Under the pieces are notes generated by a model, which saw only the letters and a list, made by a program, of their open reading frames with translations, did not search any database and was not told the DNA's origin. The translations under genes and the position numbers were made by a program. A stretch of 64,000 nt of DNA from an uncultured Pseudoflavonifractor sp. Its GTDB lineage: Bacteria > Bacillota > Clostridia > Oscillospirales > Oscillospiraceae. Shown here piece by piece: positions 8,298 to 16,553 of the stretch; the first letter of the stretch is position 1, and every line of letters begins with the position of its first letter. Location: positions 1 to 64,000 of the forward strand of contig CAJFTA010000001.1 in assembly GCA_904419835.1 (NCBI GenBank), in the 5' to 3' direction.

Positions 8298-9248
8298 TCA
8301 GCCCACCACGTTGACGGGGCGGCCCGCCAGATAGGCGGCGATGTTCTCCGCCAGCAGGGAGACGAGCCGCTGCCTGGTCTCCAGGCCCTTCCAGCCCATG
8401 TGGGGGGTGAGGATGACGTTTTCCATGGCATAGAGGGGGTTGTCCGCCGCCGGGGGCTCGGTCTCCTGCACGTCCAGGCCCGCGCCCGCGATGGTTCCGG
8501 CCCGCAGGGCGTCAATGAGCGCGGCCTCGTCCACCAGGGCGCCCCGGGCGGTGTTGATGAGAAAGGCGGTGGGCTTCATGAGGGCCAGGGCGTCCCGGCC
8601 GATGAGGTGCCGGGTGGCGGCGGTGAGGGGGCAGTGGAGGGAGACGTAGTCGCTCCGGCGGAGCAGCTCCTCCAGGCCGACGCAGGTCACGCCGGGGCCG
8701 TAGTCCCGGGGGGTGCGGCTGCAGACCAGCACCTCCATGTCCAGGGCCAGGGCGATTTTCATCACCGCCCGGCCGATGCTGCCCGCGCCGATGAGCCCCA
8801 GGGTCTTGCCGTTGATCTCCACATGGTCCAGGCCCAGGCAGCGGGTGAAATTGCTCCGGTCGCCCCGCTCCAGCATCCTGATCTGGGCGCCCATGGAGGA
8901 GCTGAGGCACAGGAGGAGCATGACGGCCGTGTGGGCCACCCGCTGGGAGCTGTACGCCGGAATGTTGCACACGGTGATGCCCCTGGCCCTGGCGGCGGCC
9001 AGGTCGATGTTGTTGTAGCCGGTGCCCGCCTCACAGATGAGCTTCACCGAGTCGGGGAACCGGGCGATGAGCTCGGCGGGCACGGGCAGCTCCTTGGTCA
9101 CGGCGATCTCGCAGCCCTGGAGCCGCTGGGGAATCTGCTCGGGCGTGCTGTCTTCATAGATGGTGACATGGGGGGCCAGGGAAGTGAGGTCCAGCCTCCC
9201 ATCGTAGTTCATTTTTGCGGCGTTGAGCACCACGGTGGTTCCGTTCAT
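8298..9248 (-). CDS. D-2-hydroxyacid dehydrogenase (NAD-dependent, glycerate dehydrogenase-like)
   Basis: A 316-residue cytoplasmic oxidoreductase interconverting 2-keto acids and D-2-hydroxy acids with NAD(H). The Rossmann dinucleotide motif is GLIGAGSIGRAVMK (around residue 150). The catalytic Arg lies in INTARGALVDEAAL, the Glu in DVQETEPP and the His in VILTPHMGW. The start ATG at 9248 follows AGGAAGG; a longer in-frame start at 9308 lacks a suitable site. Hydroxypyruvate/glyoxylate reductase (hprA-like) is the closest guess, but D-lactate or phosphoglycerate-type substrates cannot be excluded. Confidence 0.88.
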   Translation of the reverse strand: MNGTTVVLNAAKMNYDGRLDLTSLAPHVTIYEDSTPEQIPQRLQGCEIAVTKELPVPAELIARFPDSVKLICEAGTGYNNIDLAAARARGITVCNIPAYSSQRVAHTAVMLLLCLSSSMGAQIRMLERGDRSNFTRCLGLDHVEINGKTLGLIGAGSIGRAVMKIALALDMEVLVCSRTPRDYGPGVTCVGLEELLRRSDYVSLHCPLTAATRHLIGRDALALMKPTAFLINTARGALVDEAALIDALRAGTIAGAGLDVQETEPPAADNPLYAMENVILTPHMGWKGLETRQRLVSLLAENIAAYLAGRPVNVVG

Positions 9249-9317
9249 GGGATCCTTCCTCTCAAGACTGATTGAGCTTACTATATCAGCCCGGGACGGC
9301 GTTGGCAAGAGGGACAG

Positions 9318-9350
9318 AAAAGAGCGGCGCGGAATCTCTTCCGCGCCGCT
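9318..9350 (-). terminator. Probable terminator of the divIVA-like/hydro-lyase operon
   Basis: A 12-bp perfect stem (AGCGGCGCGGAA / TTCCGCGCCGCT) with a TCTC loop, followed on the minus strand by CTTTTCTG. It lies just downstream of the 9368-9922 gene and upstream of the hydroxyacid dehydrogenase start. Confidence 0.7.
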
Positions 9351-9367
9351 GAGAGATATTCAGCGCA

Positions 9368-9922
9368 TTACCGGGCCCAGGCGGCCCGGCCGGTCTCGTA
9401 GAGGTTGCCGCCCCGGGCGTCAATGGCCACGGTGAGGGGGAGGTCCTGAACGGTCATCCGCTTGACCGACTCGCAGCCCAGGTCCTCAAAGGCGATGACC
9501 TCCGCCGTTTTGATGCACCTGGCAATAAGGGCACCGGCGCCGCCCACGGCGGCAAAGTACACCCCGCCGCTGCGGACGATGGCGTCCACCACGGCCTGGG
9601 ACCGCTGGCCCTTGCCAATCATGGCCCGCAGTCCCAGGTCCAGCAGCCGGGGGGCGTAGGGGTCCATCCGGCTGGAGGTGGTGGGGCCGCAGGCCCCCAC
9701 CGCCATGCCCTGCTGGCCGGGGGTGGGCCCGGCGTAGTAGATGACTGCGTCCTTCAGAGGGAAGGGCGGATCCTTACCCTGGTCCAGCAGGGCGAAGATG
9801 CGCTTGTGGGCCGCGTCCCGGGCGGTGTAGATGACGCCCGACAGGAGCACCCTGTCCCCGGCCCGGAGGGAGGGGGCGGCGGCGGGCAGCTGCTGCGTGG
9901 TGAGAGAGACGGTCTGCGCCAT
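9368..9922 (-). CDS. Fe-S hydro-lyase beta subunit (fumarase/L-tartrate dehydratase beta type)
   Basis: A 184-residue protein of the class I fumarase / tartrate dehydratase beta-subunit family, which normally pairs with a [4Fe-4S] alpha subunit to (de)hydrate fumarate/malate or tartrate. Family signatures are YYAGPTPG near residue 63, GACGPTTSSRMDPYAP, MIGKGQRS and GGAGALIARCIK. Length is normal for the beta subunit. The ATG at 9922 starts 3 bases after the stop of the DivIVA-like gene, so the two are co-transcribed. No alpha subunit is present in this window, which is unusual since alpha and beta are commonly adjacent. Confidence 0.86.
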   Translation of the reverse strand: MAQTVSLTTQQLPAAAPSLRAGDRVLLSGVIYTARDAAHKRIFALLDQGKDPPFPLKDAVIYYAGPTPGQQGMAVGACGPTTSSRMDPYAPRLLDLGLRAMIGKGQRSQAVVDAIVRSGGVYFAAVGGAGALIARCIKTAEVIAFEDLGCESVKRMTVQDLPLTVAIDARGGNLYETGRAAWAR

Positions 9923-9925
9923 GGC

Positions 9926-10615
9926 TCACTCCTCCGTCAGGGGCTCGGGGGCCTTGGGGGGCTCCCCCTCGCGGCAGACCTGGAGCAGCTTCTCCAGGGC
10001 GGTGTCGTGCTCGGCGAACTCGGCGGTGATGTGCTCCAGGCTGCGGGCCACCCGGTCCAGCTCGCCGGCGGCGTGGGAGATGGTGGCGTCCACGTCGGTG
10101 CGCAGGCGGTCGTACCCCGCCTCCACCCGGTCCAGCCATACCCGGACCTGATCCCGGGTCTCTCTGGCCTTTTTCTCCGCCTCGGCCTGGATGGCCTGGG
10201 CCCGGTAGTGGGCGTCCAGCTCAATGCCGGCCACCCGGTCCTTGACGCCGGCGTAGGCCTCGGCGTCCGCCTCCGAGCGGGACAGGCGGGACTGGGCCGC
10301 GGAGAGCTCCTCCTCCACCCGCGCCAGCCGGGCGGCCTTCTCCTCCAGCTCGGTCCGGACGGCGTCCAGCGCGTCGCTCTTCTCCTTCAGCTGGGCGGCC
10401 AGGGCCTCGGCCCGGGCGGACAGCTCCTCCTCCCGGCGGGCCGCGTCGGCCAGCTTCTTCTCCGCCTCGGAAGCGGTCCTGCGGGCCTCCTCCAGATCCC
10501 TGGTCAGGGCGGTTACCTTCTCCCGGTGCTGCCTGGAGGAGGTCTCCACATAGTTCAGCACATCCTGCTTATGAAATCCGCCGAAGGCCACGCTGCGGAA
10601 CTGCTGCTCACTCAT
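9926..10615 (-). CDS. DivIVA-domain coiled-coil protein
   Basis: A 229-residue cytoplasmic protein. The N-terminus has the DivIVA/GpsB-like signature FRSVAFGGFHKQDVLNYVE, a membrane-curvature and septum-targeting module. Residues ~25-160 are an almost continuous heptad coiled coil rich in Ala, Glu, Arg and Lys, with a second helical region to ~215. ATG at 10615 follows GAGGTG and gives the canonical N-terminus. It heads a two-gene unit with the hydro-lyase beta gene and diverges from the methyltransferase gene. Likely a cell-division or polarity scaffold; exact role unknown. Confidence 0.8.
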   Translation of the reverse strand: MSEQQFRSVAFGGFHKQDVLNYVETSSRQHREKVTALTRDLEEARRTASEAEKKLADAARREEELSARAEALAAQLKEKSDALDAVRTELEEKAARLARVEEELSAAQSRLSRSEADAEAYAGVKDRVAGIELDAHYRAQAIQAEAEKKARETRDQVRVWLDRVEAGYDRLRTDVDATISHAAGELDRVARSLEHITAEFAEHDTALEKLLQVCREGEPPKAPEPLTEE

Positions 10616-10765
10616 AATGAGACACCTCGTCTTTCTGCGAAAATAGGCTCGCAATCACAGACAGTATATCATAATTCTCCGCCCGATACAATGATTTGCG
10701 GGGCGGAATGGGCGGAGTGCCGAGAAAAACGCCCGGGAAATCCCGCGGATAGGGGGAGTTATGAA

Positions 10766-10795
10766 TTGACGTTCCGGCGGAAGGGGTGATATAAT
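10766..10795 (+). promoter_or_regulatory. Promoter for the methyltransferase/ECF operon
   Basis: TTGACG (10766-10771) and TATAAT (10790-10795), 18-base spacer, about 40 bases upstream of the methyltransferase start and in the divergent region shared with the DivIVA-like gene. Confidence 0.78.
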
Positions 10796-10836
10796 ATACT
10801 GATTTTGTATGCACATATGTTTTGAGGGATATGCTT

Positions 10837-11703
10837 ATGTGGATTTCTGACAAGTGGAACGACTACGAGCTGATTGACTGCGGCGGCGGGGAGAAGCTGG
10901 AGCGCTGGGGCAAGTACACCCTGGTGCGGCCCGACCCCCAGGCCATCTGGAACACCCCCCGGGAGAACCGGCTGTGGCGGCGGCCCGACGCCCGGTACGC
11001 CCGCTCCTCCACCGGCGGCGGCCAGTGGGAGAAGAAGGACGTGCCCGAGCGCTGGCAGATATCCTACGGGGACCTGACCTTCAACATCAAGCCCATGAAC
11101 TTCAAGCACACCGGGCTCTTCCCCGAGCAGGCCGCCAACTGGGACTTTGCCCGGGAGCAGATTAAAAAGGCGGGGCGGCCCGTGTCGGTGCTCAACCTCT
11201 TCGCCTACACCGGCGGGGCCACCGTGGCCTGCGCCGCCGCCGGCGCCAGCGTGTGCCACGTGGACGCGGCCAAGGGCATGGTGGCCTGGGCCAGGGAGAA
11301 CGCCAAGTCCTCCGGCGTGGAGGACAGGCCCATCCGCTGGATCATCGACGACTGCGGCAAGTTTGTGGAGCGGGAGATCCGCCGGGGCCGGAGGTACGAC
11401 GCGGTGATCATGGACCCGCCGTCCTACGGCCGGGGCCCCTCCGGCGAGATCTGGAAGCTGGAGGAGAACCTCTACCCCTTTGTGGAGCTGGTGGCCCAGG
11501 TGCTGTCCGACGAGCCCCTGTTCTTCCTCATCAACTCCTACACCACGGGCCTTGCCCCCTCGGTGCTGACCTATATTCTGGAGACCGTGGTGTCCAGACG
11601 GCACGGCGGCCGCACCGAGAGCGCCGAGCTGGGCCTGAGCGTCACCGAGACCGGCCTGGCGCTGCCCTGCGGCGCCACCGGCCGCTGGATGGCCGACCGC
11701 TAA
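10837..11703 (+). CDS. Class I SAM-dependent methyltransferase (RlmI/RlmK-like)
   Basis: A 288-residue Rossmann-fold methyltransferase resembling 23S rRNA m5C methyltransferases. The SAM-binding loop is LNLFAYTGGATVACAAAG (residues ~120-137), the acidic ribose-binding residue is in CHVDAAKGMVAWARENA, and the catalytic motif is MDPPSYGRG. The N-terminal region (RWGKYTLVRPDPQAIW) is of the conserved accessory type, while a full PUA domain is lacking. ATG 10837 is chosen over TTG 10822 or ATG 10831 because of spacing from GAGGG. It leads the operon with ecfA1 (27-base gap). The target RNA is not determinable here. Confidence 0.84.
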   Translation: MWISDKWNDYELIDCGGGEKLERWGKYTLVRPDPQAIWNTPRENRLWRRPDARYARSSTGGGQWEKKDVPERWQISYGDLTFNIKPMNFKHTGLFPEQAANWDFAREQIKKAGRPVSVLNLFAYTGGATVACAAAGASVCHVDAAKGMVAWARENAKSSGVEDRPIRWIIDDCGKFVEREIRRGRRYDAVIMDPPSYGRGPSGEIWKLEENLYPFVELVAQVLSDEPLFFLINSYTTGLAPSVLTYILETVVSRRHGGRTESAELGLSVTETGLALPCGATGRWMADR

Positions 11704-11730
11704 AGAACAACAGGGAATGGGAGGCAAGAG

Positions 11731-12579
11731 ATGGCCAATTCCATTGTAAAAACCGACAACCTCCGCTTCTCCTACGAAGCCGAGGGGGGACTCGCCCCGG
11801 TGGTGCTGGACGGGGTGGACCTGGAAATTGAAGAGGGCAGCTTTGTGGCGGTGCTGGGCCACAACGGGTCGGGCAAATCCACCCTGGCCAAGCACATGAA
11901 CGCCATTCTGCTGCCCACCGGCGGCAAGGTGTACGTGGACGGCATGGACACCTGCAACGACGACAAGCTGCTGGACATCCGCCGCACCGTAGGCATGGTG
12001 TTCCAGAACCCGGACAACCAGATTGTGGCCAACGTGGTGGAGGAGGACGTGGCCTTCGCCCCCGAGAATCTGGGCGTGCCCCCGGAGGAGATCCGCCGCC
12101 GGGTGGACGAGGCCCTCAGGCTGGTGGACATGTACGACTACCGGGAGCACGCGCCCCATCTGCTCTCGGGCGGCCAGAAGCAGCGGGTGGCCATTGCGGG
12201 CGTTATCGCCATGCGGCCCCGGTGCATCGTGCTGGACGAGCCCACCGCCATGCTGGACCCCATCGGCCGGCAGGAGGTGCTGCGCACCATCCGCCAGCTC
12301 AACCGGAGCGCGGGCATCACCGTGGTGCTCATCACCCACCACATGGACGAGGCCGCCCAGGCCGACCGGCTGGTGGTCATGAGCAAGGGCAGGGTCATTG
12401 CCGACGGCGCCCCCCGGCAGGTGTTCCAGCGGGTGGAGGAGCTGAAGGCCGTGGGCCTGACGGTGCCCGAGACGGTGGAGCTGTGCTGGGAGCTGCGGAA
12501 GGAGGGGCTGGACGCCCCCCTGGACGCCCTCAGCGACGAGGACTGCGCCCAGGCGCTGTATGAGCTGCTCACCCGGTAA
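11731..12579 (+). CDS. ecfA1: ECF transporter ATPase EcfA1
   Basis: A 282-residue ABC ATPase of the energy-coupling factor module that powers vitamin uptake. Walker A is GHNGSGKSTLAKHMN (residues ~46-60), the Q-loop is VFQNPDNQIVA, the signature is LLSGGQKQRVAIAG, Walker B is CIVLDEPTAMLDP and the switch His is in LITHHMDEA. The VFQNPDNQ Q-loop is typical of EcfA. ATG follows GGGAGG. It is followed by ecfA2 and ecfT, giving the standard group II ECF module shared by separately encoded S components. Confidence 0.96.
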   Translation: MANSIVKTDNLRFSYEAEGGLAPVVLDGVDLEIEEGSFVAVLGHNGSGKSTLAKHMNAILLPTGGKVYVDGMDTCNDDKLLDIRRTVGMVFQNPDNQIVANVVEEDVAFAPENLGVPPEEIRRRVDEALRLVDMYDYREHAPHLLSGGQKQRVAIAGVIAMRPRCIVLDEPTAMLDPIGRQEVLRTIRQLNRSAGITVVLITHHMDEAAQADRLVVMSKGRVIADGAPRQVFQRVEELKAVGLTVPETVELCWELRKEGLDAPLDALSDEDCAQALYELLTR

Positions 12580-12646
12580 ACCGGTATATTCCGCGGGCGT
12601 TACCTCCATAAGAGGAATGCACCACTGATAAAAAGGACTGAAGCCA

Positions 12647-13516
12647 TTGGAAGCGATTATCCAGACGGAAAAACTCAGCCACATCTATTCCGCCGGCACC
12701 CCCTTTGAGCACGGCGCGCTGATTGATGTGGATTTCACGGCCTACCGGGGGGAGTACCTGGGCATCATCGGCCACACCGGATCGGGCAAGTCCACCCTGA
12801 TTCAGCACCTCAACGGCCTGCTCAAGCCCACCTCCGGCCAGGTGCTCTTTGAGGGGAAGGACATCTGGGAGACCAAGGAGCGCACTCACCAGACCCGCTT
12901 TCACGTGGGCCTGGTGTTCCAGTACCCGGAGTACCAGCTCTTTGAGGAGACGGTGTACAAGGACATCGCCTTCGGTCCCCGGAACATGAAGCTCTCCGAG
13001 GGGGAGATCGACCGCCGGGTCCGGGAGGCGGCGGCCTTTGTGGGCCTGTCCGACGCCATGCTGGAGCAGTCCCCCTTTGAGCTCTCCGGCGGCCAGAAGC
13101 GCCGGGTGGCCATCGCGGGCGTCATCGCCATGGAGCCCTCCGTCCTCATTCTGGACGAGCCCACCGCCGGGCTGGACCCGGTGGGGGTTGAAAATATCCT
13201 ATCCAACATCCACGACTACCACGTGGCCAAGAACGCCACCATCATCATTGTCTCCCACTCCATGGAGGAGGTGGCCCGGACGGTGGACCGGCTGGTGGTG
13301 GTCAACGACGGGCGCATCCCCTTCGCCGGCACGCCCCGGGAGGTCTTTGCCCACGAGGAGGAGCTGATTGCCATGGGCCTGGGCGTGCCCCAGGTGACCC
13401 GGGTGCTCCACCGGCTGAGAAAGCTGGGCGTGGACGTGGACGACACGGCCTACACCATGGAGCAGGCCAAGGCGGCCGTCATGGCGGCGTACAGAGCGCG
13501 GAAGGGGGCGGTGTAA
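12647..13516 (+). CDS. ecfA2: ECF transporter ATPase EcfA2
   Basis: A 289-residue partner ATPase of EcfA1. Walker A is GHTGSGKSTLIQHLNGLLKP, the Q-loop VFQYPEYQLFEETVYKD is characteristic of EcfA2, the signature is ELSGGQKRRVAIAG, Walker B is LILDEPTAGLDP and the switch is VSHSMEE. The start is TTG at 12647 after AAAAGGA; no ATG gives the expected N-terminus (IIQTEKLSHIYSAGTPFE). The gene ends directly at the ecfT start. Confidence 0.95.
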   Translation: MEAIIQTEKLSHIYSAGTPFEHGALIDVDFTAYRGEYLGIIGHTGSGKSTLIQHLNGLLKPTSGQVLFEGKDIWETKERTHQTRFHVGLVFQYPEYQLFEETVYKDIAFGPRNMKLSEGEIDRRVREAAAFVGLSDAMLEQSPFELSGGQKRRVAIAGVIAMEPSVLILDEPTAGLDPVGVENILSNIHDYHVAKNATIIIVSHSMEEVARTVDRLVVVNDGRIPFAGTPREVFAHEEELIAMGLGVPQVTRVLHRLRKLGVDVDDTAYTMEQAKAAVMAAYRARKGAV

Positions 13517-14323
13517 GTGGCGCTGAAGGACATTACCCTGGGGCAGTATTTCCCCGGAAATTCCATTCTCCACCGCCTGGACCCCCGGACCAAAATTCTC
13601 CTCACCGCCATGTATATCGTGGCCCTCTTCCTGGCCAAGCAGCTGGTGGGGTACGGCATTATGATGGTGGTGCTGGCCTCGGCCATTGCCGTGTCCAAGG
13701 TGAAGCTGAAGACCATCTTCCGGGGCCTCAAGCCCATCATGATGATTATCGTCATCACCGCCTTCCTCAACCTGTTCTGGACGCCGGGACAGACCATCTG
13801 GAAGTGGGGCTTCCTCAACCTGACGGTGGAGGGCATCTGGTCGGCCATCTTTATGGTGCTGCGCATCTCCATGCTCATTCTGTGCACCTTCCTGCTGACC
13901 TACACCACCTCGCCCATTCTCCTCACCGACGGACTGGAGAACCTGATGGGCCCCCTGAAGAAAATCCATGTGCCCGTCCATGAGCTGTCCATGATGATGT
14001 CCATCGCCCTCCGCTTCATCCCCACCCTCATTGAGGAGACGGACAAAATCATGTCCGCCCAGAAGGCCCGGGGCGCCGACTTTGACACCGGCGGCCTGAT
14101 GGACAAGGCCAAGGCCCTCATCCCCCTGCTGGTGCCCCTGTTTATCTCGGCCTTCCGCCGGGCGGACGAGCTGGCCGTTGCCATGGAGTGCCGCTGCTAT
14201 CACGGCGGAGAGGGCCGCACCCGCCTGCGCCAGCTGAAATACCGCAGGGCCGACGTGGCGTTCCTGGTGTGCGGGCTGGCGGTCTGCGTGGCCGTGGGCG
14301 TGCTGGGGCACTTCGGCCTGTGA
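13517..14323 (+). CDS. ecfT: ECF transporter transmembrane protein EcfT
   Basis: A 268-residue membrane protein that couples the EcfA ATPases to substrate-specific S components. It has an N-terminal GQYFPGNSILHRLDPRTK signature, several hydrophobic segments, and the two coupling-helix Ala-Arg-Gly motifs, of which ARGAD is visible in QKARGADFDTGG and the second region is MECRCYHGG. The start is GTG immediately after the ecfA2 stop. FolT at 44.1 kb is the only S component in this window. Confidence 0.95.
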   Translation: MALKDITLGQYFPGNSILHRLDPRTKILLTAMYIVALFLAKQLVGYGIMMVVLASAIAVSKVKLKTIFRGLKPIMMIIVITAFLNLFWTPGQTIWKWGFLNLTVEGIWSAIFMVLRISMLILCTFLLTYTTSPILLTDGLENLMGPLKKIHVPVHELSMMMSIALRFIPTLIEETDKIMSAQKARGADFDTGGLMDKAKALIPLLVPLFISAFRRADELAVAMECRCYHGGEGRTRLRQLKYRRADVAFLVCGLAVCVAVGVLGHFGL

Positions 14324-14359
14324 AATTTAAGAAATTTCTAATGAAAGCTCTATGATTTT

Positions 14360-14428
14360 ATGAGAAATATCGCGTTAAAATTGATGTATGTGGGGACGAC
14401 CTACCACGGGTGGCACCGCAGCGTATAG
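14360..14428 (+). pseudogene. Duplicated 5' end of truA, stopped after 22 codons
   Basis: The first 56 bases match the start of the intact truA at 14528 with only 5 differences. Four differences are synonymous (two bases in AGA/CGG, ATC/ATA, TTG/CTG) and one changes Ala to Thr. Translation gives MRNIALKLMYVGTTYHGWH, then diverges to RSV and a TAG at 14426-14428. The copy begins exactly 168 bases (56 codons) before truA, in the same frame. No good Shine-Dalgarno precedes it. It is a remnant, though a short leader peptide cannot be excluded. Confidence 0.85.
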
Positions 14429-14484
14429 CAAACGTGCCGGTGGCACGTTTGCAGCGTAGGCTCCGGCGGCTATGCCGGCGGAGG
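14416..14484. repeat. Hairpin-forming insert between the two truA starts
   Basis: The sequence after the truncated copy contains a perfect 10-bp stem (CAAACGTGCC 14429-14438 and GGCACGTTTG 14442-14451, GGT loop), flanked by the near repeats CAGCGTATAGC and CAGCGTAGGC. A second, imperfect palindrome around CTCCGGCGGC/GCCGGCGGAG (14461-14483) follows. It codes for nothing recognisable. It may be a small palindromic mobile repeat or the scar of a larger insertion. Confidence 0.6.
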
Positions 14485-14527
14485 GGAAGTAAAGTAGAAG
14501 AAGAGAGGAAAGGCGAGGTAGGCCGTC

Positions 14528-15277
14528 ATGCGGAATATAGCGTTAAAACTGATGTATGTGGGGACGGCCTACCACGGGTGGCAGATCCAAAAAAACGCCG
14601 TCACCGTGGAGGAGACCCTGGAGAAGGCGCTGGCGTCGGTGGTGGGCCATGCGGTGAAGTGCACCGGCGCGGGCCGCACCGACGCGGGCGTCCACGCGGA
14701 AAACTATATCGCCAATTTCCGCACCACCTCCACCATCCCCTGCGACCGGCTTCCCCTGGCGGTGAACACCCGCCTGCCGGAGGACATTGTGGTGGTCAAG
14801 GCCACTGAGGTTCACGACGGCTTCAACGCCATCGGCTCCTGTATCAAAAAAGAGTACACCTACCGCATCTACAACTCCCGCATCCGCAACGCCTTTTTCG
14901 TCAACCGGGCCTGGTTTTACCCCAAGCACCTGGACGAGACGGTGATGCAGGCGGCGGCCGACCGGTTTGTGGGCACCCACGACTTTGCCGCCGTCCAGTC
15001 GGTGGGCACGGAGGTGCAGTCCACGGTGCGGACCGTGCACTACTTCAACATAACCCGCTCGGGGGACATGATTGCGTGCCGGGTGTGCGCCAACGGCTTC
15101 CTCTATAATATGGTGCGGGCCATGGTGGGCACCTGCGTGTACGCCGCGGAGGGCAAATTCCCGCCGGAGGCGGTGAGCGACATTCTGGAGGGCCGCTGCC
15201 GCACGGCAGCAGGGCCCACCGCGCCTCCCGGCGGCCTGTACATGACGCAGCTGTGGTATGAGGAGGACGTGCTCTGA
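14528..15277 (+). CDS. truA: tRNA pseudouridine(38-40) synthase
   Basis: A 249-residue pseudouridine synthase that modifies U38-U40 in the anticodon arm of tRNAs. The catalytic Asp lies in CTGAGRTDAGVHAE (residues ~45-58), and other family signatures are AYHGWQIQKN and FLYNMVRAMVGTCV. Length is normal and the reading frame is intact. TruA commonly follows ecfT in Firmicutes, as here, but 204 bases separate them because of a duplicated truA start and hairpin insert. ATG 14528 is supported by a GAAAGGCGAGGT purine-rich site. Confidence 0.96.
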   Translation: MRNIALKLMYVGTAYHGWQIQKNAVTVEETLEKALASVVGHAVKCTGAGRTDAGVHAENYIANFRTTSTIPCDRLPLAVNTRLPEDIVVVKATEVHDGFNAIGSCIKKEYTYRIYNSRIRNAFFVNRAWFYPKHLDETVMQAAADRFVGTHDFAAVQSVGTEVQSTVRTVHYFNITRSGDMIACRVCANGFLYNMVRAMVGTCVYAAEGKFPPEAVSDILEGRCRTAAGPTAPPGGLYMTQLWYEEDVL

Positions 15278-15311
15278 GACGCAGAATTTTTAAGGAATTT
15301 GGTGCATACAC

Positions 15312-16514
15312 ATGAACGACAGACGGGCGGCGCCCGAGGGCGGGCAGAAGAAAAAACCGAATATTCTGGTCCGCCTGCTGGCCTTCCTGGTGACGCTGGC
15401 GCTGATTTTCGGCGCGGTGACCCTGGTGGTCTACCGGGACCGGCTGAATTTTGACGCAATCCGGCGGTACTTCACCTACCGCAGCCTGGAGCGGAACGAC
15501 AGCGGCCAGGCCGAGTCCTTTGCCCACGAGGGCGGCGCCCGGGACATTTTCGTCTCAGCGGGGGAGAACCTGCTGGTGTGCTCCACCACCGGCGTGCGGC
15601 TGTTTTCCGGCAGCGGCACCCAGTATGCAAACGAACAGGTCGTGATGGAGCAGCCGGTGGCCATGGCGGCGGGGGAGTGGTCCCTGGCCTACGATGCCGG
15701 CGGCAGCAGCCTCTACCTCTTCCGGGACAGGGAGAAGGTGTTCTCCCTGGGCGCGGAGGACGGCATGACCATCCTCTCCGCCCGGGTCAATGAGAGCGGC
15801 TGGCTGGCGGTGGTCACCCAGGCGGCCAGCTACAAGGGCTCTGTGACCGTGTACAACCCCCAGCAGCAGCCGGTGCTCCAGCTGAACCGGTCCAGCGGCT
15901 TTGTGATGGACGCGGTGGTGACGGAGGACGGCGGGTACCTGGCCGCAGTCACCGTCAGCCAGAGCGGCGGGTCCTTTGCCAGCAGCCTGGACTTCTACCG
16001 GCTGGACCGGACCGAGGAGGAGACCGAACCGGACGCCTCCTCCCCGCTGGACGGCAGCGTGATTTTGGACCTGCGGGAGCAGGACGGGGCGCTGTGGGCG
16101 CTGGGGGATACGGCGGTGTTTGTCATCTCCCTGGAGGAGCGGAGCCTGGGGGAGCGGACGGGGGCGTACAGCTACCCGGACCAGTACCTGAAGGAGTTCT
16201 CGCTGGAGGGGGAGGGGTACGCCGCGCTGCTGCTGGGCAAGTACCGGGCCGGTACCCAGGCCCAGCTGCTGGTGACCGACGCGTCGGGCCAGGCGGCGGG
16301 CGCCCTGGACATCGGGGAGCAGGTGCTCTCCCTGTCCGCGGCGGGGCGGTATATCGCCGTGCTCACCGCCGACCGGCTGGACATCTACACCTCGGATCTC
16401 CGGCCCTACGACAGCCTGTCCGGCACCCAGAACGCCCAGAAGGTGCTCATGCGGCCGGACGGCACCGCCATGCTCATCGGTGCAAAAACAGCCCGGCTCT
16501 ACATCCCGGGCTGA
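15312..16514 (+). CDS. DUF5711 family membrane-anchored beta-propeller-like protein
   Basis: A 400-residue protein with a cytoplasmic basic N-terminus, one membrane segment at residues ~20-42 (LVRLLAFLVTLALIFGAVTL), then a long extracytoplasmic region. That region is made of repeated short beta-strand units of the type GENLLVCSTTGVRLFSGSG, AGGSSLYLFRDREKVFSL and YIAVLTADRLDIYTSDLRP, as expected for a propeller. The sequence fits the DUF5711 family; its role is unknown. It is encoded 34 bases after truA and before a CvpA-type gene, so it may act in the cell envelope. Confidence 0.75.
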   Translation: MNDRRAAPEGGQKKKPNILVRLLAFLVTLALIFGAVTLVVYRDRLNFDAIRRYFTYRSLERNDSGQAESFAHEGGARDIFVSAGENLLVCSTTGVRLFSGSGTQYANEQVVMEQPVAMAAGEWSLAYDAGGSSLYLFRDREKVFSLGAEDGMTILSARVNESGWLAVVTQAASYKGSVTVYNPQQQPVLQLNRSSGFVMDAVVTEDGGYLAAVTVSQSGGSFASSLDFYRLDRTEEETEPDASSPLDGSVILDLREQDGALWALGDTAVFVISLEERSLGERTGAYSYPDQYLKEFSLEGEGYAALLLGKYRAGTQAQLLVTDASGQAAGALDIGEQVLSLSAAGRYIAVLTADRLDIYTSDLRPYDSLSGTQNAQKVLMRPDGTAMLIGAKTARLYIPG

Positions 16515-16553
16515 GGGAAAAACGCTTTCTTGTGATTCCATATGGAGGTTCCC

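Noticed and set aside
14410..14808. 132-codon frame crossing the truA insert
   Set aside because: Begins in the palindromic insert, is arginine-rich and then runs in the wrong frame through truA.
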